Positions 12,272-23,658 of a stretch of 64,000 bases of DNA are shown in pieces. The stretch comes from Taxillus chinensis (lineage: Eukaryota; Streptophyta; Magnoliopsida; Santalales; Loranthaceae): NCBI GenBank assembly GCA_023512835.1, contig CM042091.1, forward strand, positions 42,856,107 to 42,920,106. The letters are read 5' to 3'. Position numbers and translations under genes: made by a program. The notes under the pieces were generated by a model. That model made no database searches, was not told the origin of the DNA, and was given only the letters and a program-made list of their open reading frames with translations. Numbering within the stretch: position 1 is the stretch's first letter; each line of letters starts with the position of its first letter.

Positions 12272-12526
12272 TACTGACACTGACTTGCTTCATATGGAAC
12301 AGGTGTAACACATCTATCAGACCACACTCTCACACTGTTCAGTGGGTTCCTTGCTGTTATATCAGTTAATGTTGTCATTGCATTCTATATATGTATGGCA
12401 ATGAAGGAACCTACACATAAACACGAGCCAGATCCTGCATTTCTTGCTGAGGCCAAAGCCAGTGTAAACCAGTCTACTCAAGGTGAAGCTAGTGGTTCTG
12501 CTGAATCACGTGAGAAAGAAGAGTAG
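10977..12526 (+). CDS. VMA21-like V-ATPase assembly factor lacking the first membrane segment
   Basis: VMA21 is a small ER membrane chaperone needed to assemble the V0 sector of the vacuolar H+-ATPase. Exon 1 is 10977-11040 with a GTAAGC donor; exon 2 is 12303-12526 after a GAACAG acceptor. Phases match and give 95 aa. Exon 2 encodes LTLFSGFLAVISVNVVIAFY (transmembrane helix 2), then MKEPTHKHEPDPAFLAEAK and an acidic/basic tail ending EKEE, strongly like plant VMA21. Exon 1 starts MASVEQNFFVAS and jumps to NHDLFP: the usual first transmembrane helix between these is missing, about 13 codons. The protein therefore has one helix instead of two and may be non-functional, or the true exon 1 may lie elsewhere. 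The intron is 1.26 kb with a long TA repeat. Confidence 0.7.
12235..12269. repeat. (TA)n microsatellite at the end of the VMA21-like intron
   Basis: About 17 TA units lie 33 bp upstream of the exon 2 acceptor, within the branch-point/polypyrimidine region. Confidence 0.9.
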
Positions 12527-15500
12527 GCTTGCTACGCTCAGGCTAAGGTTTTCGACCATTCTAGGTCCAGGACAATCTGAAATGACGTTGGCAGATTGAG
12601 GCATGGATTTATACACTATTATGGGGAGTTTCAAATTGAGACACAAGTTTTCAGAAAAAGTGTGAGATAGTTGCCATAGACATCTTCATCCCAATATCCA
12701 CATGCATGAATCAGTTTTCTATATTGGAACTCCAGAATTCCAGAATATTTTGTTTTTTAGTAGCTGTTGTTGTAAGGCGGTTCATGGAATGAATCTGGCA
12801 ATCATTTGGATGGAGGTTTGTCGTCTTCTGTCTCATCTTCTTAGATGTAATACGGGAAATGAAATTGAACTCCCTCAAGAGGGGATCTTTTGCTTGTGGT
12901 TTATGTTGTGACTTACTAAAAAAAATCCGCAAATGATTATTATTGATTCTTGCCGTGAGATATACAAGGTAGTTAGTGGAAAGTGTTTTTGTTTTGTTTT
13001 TGTTTATAAATAATACATGTTGGCATTTATTATAAACCAATACCCCTTGTTTGAAACAGGTCTGTCAAAAAAAATAATTTAAAAAGTTGCCCCAAACACA
13101 ACCTTTTGGCTTAATGTTGGTTCTACTAGTGTCATTTGCTGGAAGGATCTGTACTGAATTCCTTGACTGTTTTTTAGATTTGTGGCATTATCAAACTTTT
13201 TATACCAGACGTAATAACATGGAATCAAACTAGACACAGGGTCTTGCAAACAATAGCACCCTTCAAATAATGGACTTCAATTGTATAATGAACATTGCAC
13301 TCTACTTTGTTGACAGCTTTCAATGCAAACCGACTGAAATTTGAATATTACACGTTGATACACACCTAGTATTGTTGATTCATTTATTTCCCACTAATAA
13401 TCTAAGATCTTAAGGAAATGACTTCACACATGGAATGACTGCCAACCTATCCACAATTGACGACTTTGTGGTGTCTAGTTCTAGTAAGCATGCCTCCTAT
13501 CATTTAACATACTTTGTAGGTCCCTAGGGTAAGCTAGACAGGGAGTGTGAATAGCTAATCTTGTACCCTACTTTTTTTTAACCAACTAGTGAAAGTTTTT
13601 ACTATTATTGTTTTACAAGTTAATTGAAAATTCAGCTATGTTCAGATCAAATGTCAATTATACAATGTTCAATGCTTTTGAACAAAAAAACTCAAATAAA
13701 CCTAAGAGTCCTTGAAGGAGACTTGACAAAGAGTTTTTGATAAATACACAATTAAATAAATAATATAAAAGTATGAATGCTAGAACTATCAGTTTAAAAT
13801 AGAGATAAAAATTTCTCAATTTTTTTCGACAACTTTGTGATGAAATTGAAAAAACTTCTTCAAAGTCGAATCTCAAAGTTGATTTTGTTTTGAATGCTCA
13901 TTTTCAAATCTAAAATTGTTTTCAGAACTTAGTATTGATTGTTGTTTGTGTTGTTTTGTTGCTCTAAAGATCCTCAATGTCATTTGGTTTATATAGGCTT
14001 CATCCAAACAAGCATAAACTCTTGATACCCTCTTATTATTGATTTTCGTTTAAAGCAAAATGTTTAATGTTTTCAATTCTTTAATGTGTTGCTCATTAAC
14101 AGCAACTTTGACTTTCGATTCATTGTGGAAGACGTTTAGACCATTTAAAGAAATAATCCAAGTTGACACAAAATCATCTTTTAATATATTTTTAATTGAT
14201 AGGTAACATCATCTAGGTTTTTTGGAGTTGCTTTGTCCTCTAGTGTGCTTACATTACTTTTTGGTCTAATGACATCATCTAGGAAGTTTGAGATATTCAA
14301 ATACACCTTCAAAAATGTCATGTGATGTCCATCAGGACTTATGTGAAGTCATCATTAATCTCTTAAAGAAATACCTCTAGAATTTTTGTAACGTTATCGA
14401 GGGTGGGCCATCCAATTTCTCTTGCTTGGGTCGATGACAAAGATGGGTGCATCTTTGAGAAGTTCTTAATGATGTATGCGAGAACTAATATGTAATCTAG
14501 AACTTCTACATCATTGATGAATTGTTGTTTACGTCATCATTGTTTTAACACGTAAAAACTTCATGTATTAAGTTTTTATCAAAATGTCATTGCCCTGCTC
14601 AATATATCAGGGTTTCTTGCTTACATTCAATTGACGTACACTAGTAAGTCTTTTGCATTACCTCACACTTTTTTACGTTTTTTTAAAGACTTCATAATTT
14701 CTATCTTTCATCATGGTTAGAATTTCTACCTACATTAGTTGTGATTTCTAACTTCACTTCTTGGTGATCAAACATTATCGTTCCATTAAATACCTTTGTA
14801 TTTTTCATTGCTATGTTTAGCTAAAAGCTAGAGTCACAAAACATTATCGCTTAACTCTAAAATAAATTCTTTTGAATATCTTTTAACACCAAAAATATCC
14901 GTAAAAATTTATTTGACTTCGAAATTTATTCTTTTCCCTTGTAAAATATTTTAAGACTAAATAAAACTCAAGTCTAGCTCTATCTACGAGTTTACTCCAA
15001 AGAAATCATTCTATGAAGTCATTGTCATGAGAAACACCGTTGTCTTGTTCTCAACTTGACTTAAATCTCTTCTGGTAAGTTTCAATATCCTTTGATATGA
15101 AATATAATAATAATTCATATAAAACATATTAAAATTACAATTTAGAGAACTTAAAATCATGTTTCTAGCTTTAATGAACAACCATCTTTGTTTTTTTATT
15201 GAATCCTAAAATCCCCTACAAAATTAAATCTTACCAAAGAACAATCTAACATATCAACTAGGAGGCTTAATATTTATTATAACATTTCCATTATCACTTC
15301 AAGTTGAGTTCTGTCCTTTAAAAAAAATGTTTCTCCAAATAGGATCAAAGAGCATCATTACCTTGCACTCATGCTACTCTCAAACTAGCATAATAATTTC
15401 ACCATTCTCATGAGGTTTGTCCTAACTACAAATGCAATTTAAATTCTCATCAATTGAAAAAAATTATTTCATTCTTTATGAACAATCTCTTCACCTTTGC

Positions 15501-15885
15501 CACCATCCCCGTGGTTACCTACAGATGATGGAAAGCATTCTTTTATCATATGGACTACTTTTGGGGATCATCATTTCTGCTAAAGCTCTCATACAGTGCT
15601 CATATTGATTTGAAATGTTGTTCATAGGGAGCTTAAAAAATACGTTAGTTTTGTATTTAAGAAGTTTTTAGAATAACACAATGGTGACAAATAAGGCTGC
15701 TAGTGCCTCAAATAAATTACAAAGTAGATATATTTCTTAATGCTACAACCCCAACAATCTTGACAAACATTTATACATTAAAATCAGCAAAAATAACAAA
15801 AAGATGTGAGCTATTTACCTTCTTTAAAAAACAAACTAAAAGATGTGTGCTAAAAAGCTGTGCCACTCCATTATTTGGTCCAACC
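12500..15885 (+). repeat. Segmental duplication unit 1 (VMA21 tail plus downstream intergenic DNA)
   Basis: From the last codons of the VMA21-like gene onwards the sequence recurs in diverged form at 21118-23245 and in part at 23250-25960. Anchors include TGAGAAAGAAGA-TAGG at the gene end, CCCCAAACACAACCTTTTGG (13084 and 23320), the CCTTTGATATGAAATA block (15090, 21750, 24690) and ATTTGGTCCAA (15876, 25519). Unit 1 stops at about 15885, where copia RNase H sequence starts. It also carries a ~1.5-kb insertion not present in units 2 and 3. Confidence 0.75.
13515..15070. mobile_element. Insertion in unit 1, possibly a decayed SIRE-type LTR
   Basis: Compared with units 2 and 3, the segment between CATACTTTG (near 13512) and TTTCAATATCCTTTGATATG (near 15080) is extra. 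Its left end (GTCCCTAGGGT then GTGTGAATAGC) resembles the first 50 bp of the SIRE LTR at 42254 read on the plus strand, suggesting a minus-sense copia LTR relic. No clear right terminus or target duplication was found, and there is no coding capacity. Confidence 0.4.
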
Positions 15886-18800
15886 TCAACTTGTTACAAA
15901 GTTGATGTACATAGGTACCCCTTAAAGACTTAGTAAAGAGATTGACATGCTGATAATCAGTTCGAATGTGTATGAGCTTAATTTTATTATTCTGTACCTT
16001 CTCACGTACAAAATGACAATCAAATTTAATATACTTCATCCGTTCATGAAATACCAAATTAGAAGCAATGTAAATAGCAGACTGACTATCATAATGCAAC
16101 ACTGAGGTGCGTGAAAAGGATAAGTCAATTTCTGATAATAACATTGTCAATCATGTTAATTCACCTACTACATGTGTCATTGCTCTATATTTAGACTATG
16201 CACTAGATCTTGACACTACATATTGTTTCTTACTTTTCCATGCAACAAGATTTCTACCAAGAAATATACAGTTACCAGTAACAAATCTTCTATCAACTGG
16301 ACATCCTGCCCAGTCAGCATCATAATAACCATGAATATCGAGATTACCCTGCTTGGTAAACATAAGGCCTCGTCCTAGTGCTCCCTTCAAGTATTTGACA
16401 ATCCGTAATGCTGTAGTCTAATGGATAGTGCAAGGAGCACTCATAAACTGGCTTACGGTACTTACGGCAAAGGAAATATCAGGTCTGGTAACTGTCAAAT
16501 AGTTTAATTTACCAACTAATCTTCGATATTGAACATAATTATGTAATAAATCACTATGTTCTGAGTCCAACTGGAAATTGGGATCCATAGGAGAAGCAAT
16601 AAGTTTGACTCCTAAATACCCAACCTAATCAGGTATATCCATCATATACTTTCATTGCGACAAAGAGATAGAGGAACCATAGTAGGCCACTTCTATCCCC
16701 AAGAAATAGTACAAACGACCGAGATCCTTGGTATAAAATTCAATCTGGAGAAAATGCTTCAAACGTTGAATGTCTTCCTTGTCACTACCCATAATAATAA
16801 TATTATCAACATATACAAATAAGAGAACATAACCGATAGCAAAAGAGGAGCTAAACACAAAATGATCAACCTCACATTGCCGAAAATCAAAGTGAACAAG
16901 AGCCGTACTAAATCAGCCAAACCAGGCCCATGGAGACTATTTCAACCCATAAAGAGCCTTTCGAAGACGACATACCAAATTCTCTCCCTAAACAACAAAA
17001 CCAAGTGGTTGCTCCATATAAACTTCCTCAATAAGGTCACCATAGAGAAAGACATTTTTGACATCAAGTTGATAGAGAATCCATCCATCATGAACAGCTA
17101 AGGAAAGAAACACCCGAATGGACGAGATTTTGACAACAGGAAAAAAAGTATCATTATAGTCAACACCATAGACTTGCGTGTATCCCTTAGCTACTAGGCG
17201 AGCCTTTAATCTTTCAAGGGAACCATCAGGATGGACCTTTACAGTAAAAATCCATCGGCACCCAACAACATGTTTATTAGTGGGTAACTAAATGAGATCC
17301 CAGGTGGTATTAGTACGAAGAGCCTACATCTCATCGTTCATGGCTTGGCGCTACATAGGATGAGCAAGAGCTTCAGCAACACTACGAGACACAACCAAAG
17401 ACAAACAAAGGAAACAAAAGCAGAGAAACAAGGTGATAACTTGGCGGTGGAGACAAAGTGAGACATAGGATACCGAGAGCAGACATTACCAGTATAAAAA
17501 ACAAAACAATCAAGAGGGCGACCAACACAAGAATGAATACCTTTACGTTGAGCAATAGGAAGGTCATTAGCTAGAGTTGGATCGGAGGACGAGGCGCCGA
17601 TTGATGTGGGGGGAACTTCAAGAACTTGAGGCCGGCGATGATACGTGTGGCCAATAAATCGGTCATAAGGTGGGAGACTCATATCAAGCGAAGCTAACTT
17701 AGGAGAGGAGACAATTGGAGGAATGGGAGATGGAAAAATGAGAGGAGCAGGATGGCTATGGGATGAAGGAGCATAATAGGATTCATCCTCATGAAAAGTG
17801 ACATCAGCAGAGACATAGATGCAACCAGTCGAGGGATCATAACACCAATATCTTTTCTGAGTGCGAGAATAACCAACAAAAACACACTTAACAGAACGAG
17901 GATCCAACTTATCGCGACCAGGTCTGAGGCACTGCATAAAACAAACACAACCAAAGACACGAAGTGGAAAAGAATAAAGAGGAACATCAGGAAAAAGAAT
18001 AGAGTGGGAATGCATCCGCAGATGATAGACGAGGGAATACAGTTAATCAAATAATTAGTTGTAAGAACTACAAAACCCCACAAAGATTTAGGAAGTTGCA
18101 TATGTAAAAGCAAACACCGAGATATATCAAGTAAATGACGATTCTTCCGTTCAACAACTCCATTTTGTTGAGAAGTATAGAAACAAAAGGTTTAATGCAC
18201 AATACCATGAGAGACAAGAAAGGACTGAAACCCAGAAGAGGTACTCAGATACTCCTTGGAATTATCAGATCGCAAGTATTTAATAAAGATTTGAAACTGA
18301 TTTTGAATTTCATGATAAAATTGTTGAAAACAAGAGAAAACTTCAGTCCAATTTTTCATTAAAAATAATCAAGTCATGCGAGAATAATTATTCACGAATG
18401 TGACAAAATACTTGAAACCAGAAGAAGTTGTTATAGGAAAGGGACCCTATACATCAGAGTGAACCAACTCAAAAGATTTAATCACCCGATTTATTTGACG
18501 GAAAGGAAAGAAAACACGATGATATTTATCTAACTTACAAGTTTCATATGGAAAAGGCTTAATAGAAGCAGTAGAAGGTAACATAGATTGAAGCTTACTG
18601 AAAAAAGGATATCTTAAGCGACAGTGCAACCGAAAGTAATTAGAGGAATGATAAGCAACCATAGTGGCAATAGAATCAAAATGAATAGTGTGATCAAAGT
18701 AATAGACCATTAACTTCAGTTCCCCCACCAATCGTTTATCCAGTCTTCAGATCCTGAAAAATACAATCATAAGATGAAAAGGTTATAGAACAATTGAGAG

Positions 18801-19215
18801 CCTTAGTCAAGAAGCTAACAGATAATAAGTTATATGGTGAGTGAGGTAAATGCAACACGATTAAAAGAGAAAGAGATGAACTTAAGTGTGTAGTCCCCTT
18901 TCCAGTAATAGAGGTTTTGAGAACCATCATTAAAGATAACAGGATGAGATGATATGGGAGCCATAGATTGAAAAGATGATAAGAGTTTAGAATTACTAAT
19001 CATGTGATGAGTGGCACCAGAATTTATGACCCAGGTATTAGGCTAGGAAGTAAGCAAATAAAAAGGACTACCTGATAGTTGCAATGCCAATGTAGTAGTA
19101 TGTGCTGAAAATATAGCCATCTGGGCAAAATCAATCAAAAACTCATAATCAACATGGGATAAAGTAACTGATTCAAGAGAATCAGCAATGCCATCATATG
19201 CTGTGTGTGCCATCA
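15886..19215 (-). pseudogene. Ty1/copia pol remnant (protease, integrase, RT, RNase H)
   Basis: On the minus strand, in order: a protease site reading WVINSGATHHM at 19033-19001 (N instead of the catalytic D); a GAG-pre-integrase segment at 18731-18447 with the CKLxKxHR motif; an integrase C-terminal segment at 18015-17800 (FGCVCFMQC, FVGYSRTQKRYWCYDPSTG); RT at 17290-16650 with FVYVDNIIIMG, so the YVDD box has become YVDN; and RNase H at 16390-15886 with DADWAGCPVDRR. Stops and frameshifts are throughout. Gag is not recognisable in the 19216-20050 interval, which holds only low-complexity CATCGTC/GTCATC-rich sequence. The element is truncated at 15886 with no 3' LTR. Confidence 0.85.
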
Positions 19216-20050
19216 TAATGTAATACAGATAAAATGGACCAACCAGTTACAAAGGACTAACGCAGGAATATGTATATTGTAGTTGTCATCACTTCACTCA
19301 CCAACTAGTCATCAGTTTCATAACCAACCAATCAATCATATATTCAAATTCATGTATCAGCAGCAACCGTCTCACAAAGAGCACCAATCAATTATGCATC
19401 AGCAGCAACAGTCACAGTCATAGGAAGCCTATGTATATATATGTATATGAAATGGAGGAATAAACAGGTCACAAAAGTGATTTAAACCAGACCAACAATA
19501 ATAATCCATCATTCTAAACCACCACAGTATAGGCACAAGCTCAACAGAATATGATAGTATAAGATTTATGTGTGACGAGTAACATAGCAGTCATTAAGAG
19601 TAAGAAACCTGGAGAACCTGTCCTGAAGAAACCAGTCATGTTTCTCTTTAGCGCCTCTCGTCCTGAAGAAACCAGTGTCATCATTAGCGCAAGTGTGCCG
19701 TTGTCGCTAACGTCACCTAGCACAATCGACTAGAAGGCTGATCCTTGCATGACGCAAAGAGATACCCATGCGTCGCAGATTGAACGCAAGGCACCAATCG
19801 TCCATCAATTGTCGACGATCATTTGTCTGTCATCACGTAGCGTCTGTTTGTCATTGCATCGTCAAGGCCGTTTGTTGTCCTCCGTCGCGTCGCATCCGTC
19901 TATCATTGTCAGTCAAGGTTGTCATCCATCATCCGTTGTCAAGGCTACGTGTTGTCTGTCGAGACCGTCACTGACATCATCGTAGGGGATCGTTGGCAAG
20001 AGATGTCGCGTTGCTTGGCATTGATTACCAATGCCTGTTGTCAATCACAA

Positions 20051-20063
20051 GGCTTTGATACCA
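20051..20063 (-). other. Copia primer binding site (initiator tRNA-Met type)
   Basis: Minus strand TGGTATCAAAGCC, one base off the TGGTATCAGAGCC used by many plant LTR elements. The adjacent bases, from 20064, read TGTAAAGAGAGAG on the plus strand, fitting the end (CA) of a minus-sense LTR of which only about 30 bp survive. It belongs with the copia pol at 15886-19215. Confidence 0.65.
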
Positions 20064-20094
20064 TGTAAAGAGAGAGAGGAGAGAGGTTGAATAA

Positions 20095-20551
20095 TATTAG
20101 TTAACCTAAAAGGCATAACTAACCATTCATACATCCCAAATTTGATTTTAAAAGCATTTTTCCATTCATCTCCATCCTTCATTCTAATTTGATGGTATCC
20201 ACTTCTTAGATCAATTTTAGTGAACAAACATGCACCATGGAATTCATCAAGCATATCATCCAAATGAGGTATGGGATGGTGATACTTTACCGTGATTTTG
20301 TTGATAGCTGGACAATAAACACACATTCTCCACTTACCGCCTTTCTTAGGAACAAGGATTACTGGTACTGCACACGGGCTCAAGCTTTCTCTCACAAATC
20401 CCTTGTTAAGCAACTCCTCCACTTGATGTTGGATTTCTTTGGTTTCATCAGGATTGGCTTGATATGCGAGGCAATTGGGGAGTGTTGCACTTGGAATGAA
20501 ATCGATGAGATGCTCAATTCCCCGCAAGGGAGGTAATCCATCGGGTATAGG
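20095..20551 (-). pseudogene. Ty3/gypsy reverse-transcriptase fragment
   Basis: A minus-strand frame of about 150 codons carries gypsy RT landmarks: [61 protein letters not shown], and [10 protein letters not shown]. The catalytic YxDD motif, RNase H and integrase are absent. The frame is abruptly joined to the copia LTR stub at about 20095 and to a TRIM LTR at about 20553. It is open but isolated, so it is a scrap rather than a gene. Confidence 0.85.
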
Positions 20552-20554
20552 CCT

Positions 20555-21117
20555 AATCACGTGTCACGATACTGTCCATTTTAGGCTCACCACATCAGCT
20601 CGTATGGCTTTAAAATGCGTCATGACATTTAAAGTCTTATTTCTTCTTATGTCTTAATTTTCTTGTCCTTGAGTGATGTGAGACAAACATCCCAACAATT
20701 TCTCCCTTTGTCACACATCGACCGTACACCATAGGTTGGAGACACACCTATGAAACTGAGAATTTCTTGTAACTCCCCCTTAATCCACGCCTTGTAGAGA
20801 GATCAAACCCGTTCGATATTAAAGTGACATTATAACTCGAATAGCACCACACCAACAGAATACGCTTGCTCGATCACACCACGTCGAGAAGACTTTCGAT
20901 ATCACGAAACACTTAATAGTAATAACAACGGGACAATAAGGCTCTGATACCAATTTATTACAATCGGACATAGCTAAATGTCCAATCACGTGTCACGATA
21001 TTATCCGCTTTAGGCTTGTCACATTGGCCTGCATGTGTCGTGACATTTAAAGCTTTTTTTTTTTATATATGCCGTAACTTTATTGTCCTTGGGCGATATA
21101 GGACAAACATCCTAACA
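20555..21117 (-). mobile_element. TRIM-like miniature LTR retrotransposon, 3' LTR truncated
   Basis: Two direct repeats flank a ~260-bp interior. On the minus strand each begins TGTTxGGATGTTTGTC (at 21117 and 20697) and includes TTTAAATGTC, GACGCAT-type and ATATCGTGACACGTGATT blocks. Just inside the 5' repeat lies TTGGTATCAGAGCC (near 20945-20960), a perfect tRNA-Met PBS. Just before the 3' repeat lies the purine tract AAAGGGAGAAA. There is no coding sequence and total length is about 560 bp, as expected for a TRIM. The 3' LTR stops at CACGTGATT against the gypsy fragment, so its target duplication is lost. Confidence 0.75.
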
Positions 21118-23245
21118 GAATCATGTGAGAAAGAAGAATAGGCTATTGCTAAGCTCAAGCTAAGGTTTTTGGCCATTCCAAAAACTAGGTCTAGAAAGAT
21201 ATGAAATGAAGTTGGGAAATTGAGGCGTGAATTTACACACTACTATCCAGAGTTTCAAACTGAGGCACAAGTTTTTGTAAAATAGTATGAGATAGTTTCT
21301 ATAGACATTTTCATTGCAATAGTCCATATGCATGACTCCATAGTTTTCTCTACTAACGGATAACATGTGTTTTCAACATGAAACTCCTGAATATTTTAGT
21401 TTTTAGTAGTTGTCAAAGTGATTCCTGGAATGAATCTATCAATCACTTGGATAGGGGTTTGTCGTTTGCTATCTCATCTTGTGAACTTCCTATCCAAGTG
21501 ATTCACCCTTCACATAAAGGACTTTAATTGTAGGCTGAACCTCAAACTGGATTAAAATTCCTTAACAGCTTGTGCCTATTGAGTAAACCGACTCAAATAT
21601 GAATGATGACACACTATGGACATGGCTTCACTCATGGAACGGCTGCCAAACCATCCACAATTGAGGGCACCTCTATGTGTCTCCTAGCTAGGATGCCTGC
21701 TGACTACAGTGCACCACCCATTGATGTTATTTAAGTGTGTTCACTGTCCTTTGATATAAAACGCAATGATAATTAATAAAAAACAGATTGAGATTACAAT
21801 TTGCAAGATAAAGTTTCTAGCTACATGGAAACCCAATATCACAAAGGCAATTCTAAGAAAGATGAACAGGCATCCCTGTATCTTACTAAATCCTAAAATC
21901 CCCTGCTAAGTTGAATCTTACAAAAAGAGAGAGCAACATACTGACCAGCAGGTTTAATATTTGTTATCGTGACATTTCCATAATTTCTATTCCAGCCTTC
22001 TCTTCCAAGGGCCATTTCTCCTAACATGTTGAAGGATCAGCCAGCTCTCAATCCAGCCAGTCCCAACTGCAAATGCAGTTCAAATTCTCATCAACTGAAA
22101 GAATTGTCTCATTCTTCATGAGCAAAATTGCTTCCCCATCATCCCTGTGGCCGCGTAAGGATGACTGAAAGCATTAAAAGGAAGCAGCGTTTCTTCTTTA
22201 TCATAGACTGCTTTGGGGACAGTGGTTTCTCCTGATGCTATCATCCAACCAACTTACAGGTCGGGAAATGTTTCCAGTGCTCATACTGAAGTGGTGTCAA
22301 TGTAAAGATATTCCCAGGGAGCCTAAAAAAAGGTTTGTTTTGGGTCTAGGAAGCTTTTAGAATAGCAATATGGTGGCAGATAGGCTTCCAATAAATTACA
22401 AACTAGATATATTCCTCAAAGCTACTGCCCCAAAAATCTTGACAAACATTTACTCATAGGAATCTCTACTTCACTATTTGATCCAAATTTGTGCACTAGA
22501 TATTCAGAATTTGGGTCAAAGACAAATATATCATTCTACATGAATTTTTATATAAGCACATTCAACAAATAGAGTAAAGCTCCTGGAATGAATAGATAAT
22601 TCGATGGGTCAACAATATATGATAATAAAAACATATATCTATGTATTCTAGTTTTACCAACTATGCTTAGAGGTGTTTGTTTTTGATTGTAGATACATGT
22701 TTAAAACAATGCTTAGAGGAGTTTGTTTTTATCAATTTTTAGTTTATAAGCATGTCTTGTTTATAACAAAGAGAAACCTCCCACAAAACCCTCCATGATA
22801 TTTAGCTACATTGTGATGCAACTAAGAGAATAGGTTGGAAAACAAGGGAAGGAACTTATGAGCGTTACGAGTAAACAAAATAAACTATATACACTATTAA
22901 AGAATGAGGAAAGGACACAGATTGTTCATGCCATACCAATAATGCATTTTTTTTAATATCTTCTTCCTTGGGCAGGATTTAGTAGTCATTTTTTCATCTT
23001 GCAAAGGATGATAATTTATTGATGCCAGCTGCTCTTTCACTACGCCTAGGCTATGCTCATCTTTATGCCAGGAGACATACATACACAAGAATCACCAGCA
23101 CTCTCCACAACCATTTGCGTGTTTTAAGGGTTTAAAAATTAATGGATGCTTGCAATGGCTTTATACAATCCTGCAATTTGTTGCCTGCAAAGCTTAAGCT
23201 CCATCTCAGCAGCATTCTTCTGATATCCATAGGGCACATACAATT
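21118..23245 (+). repeat. Segmental duplication unit 2
   Basis: Starts abruptly at the end of the TRIM with a copy of the last VMA21 codons (TGTGAGAAAGAAGAATAG, stop at 21137-21139), then its 3' flank. It continues through intergenic blocks shared with units 1 and 3 and ends in a decayed copy of the SKIP24 3' exons. Relative to unit 1 it lacks roughly the 12840-13260 segment. Confidence 0.75.
22897..23240 (-). pseudogene. Decayed copy of the SKIP24-like gene, exons 4 and 3
   Basis: Minus strand: KDEHSLGVVKEQLASINYHPL (near 23066-23000) and AAEMELKLCRQQIAGL (near 23210-23160) parallel exons 4 and 3 of the intact gene at 25965-27456. The exon 4 acceptor reads GGCAT instead of GGCAG, the exon 3 donor reads GCAAGC instead of GTAAGC, and exons 1 and 2 are absent. 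It is a dead partial duplicate that also documents the convergent VMA21-SKIP24 layout of the duplicated unit. Confidence 0.8.
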
Positions 23246-23658
23246 TTCTATTTTTTATAAACCAATAACTTTTCTTTCAAACAGAATTATAAACCAAAAA
23301 AAAAAAAAAAAAAAAATGCCCCAAACACAACCTTTTGGATCACTGTTGGTTCCGCTCATGTCACTCGCTGTAGGGATTTTTAGCTTAGCGGCTTACACAC
23401 TTTTTGTATCAGACAAAATATTGTTGAACTGAACTAGACACATTACAGTGTCTTGCAAACACTGACACTTCAAATAATGGACTTCAATTGTAGGTTGAAC
23501 ATTACACCAGATTAAAATTCCTTGACAGCTTGTGCATACAAAGTAAAGTGAATGTTGCAAGTAGATGCACCCCTTGTATTGTTGATTCCCGAGTTAGGAT
23601 ACAAGTACACTCATGGAACAACTGCCAACCTATCTATAATTGACAGTATCCTCTGTGC

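Noticed and set aside
16862..18362. Plus-strand ORFs of 75-87 codons
   Set aside because: Antisense readings of the minus-strand copia integrase/RT remnant.
20555..21117. Cassandra TRIM carrying 5S rRNA
   Set aside because: The start TGTTxGGATGTTTGTC is reminiscent, but no 5S RNA promoter boxes were found in the repeats.
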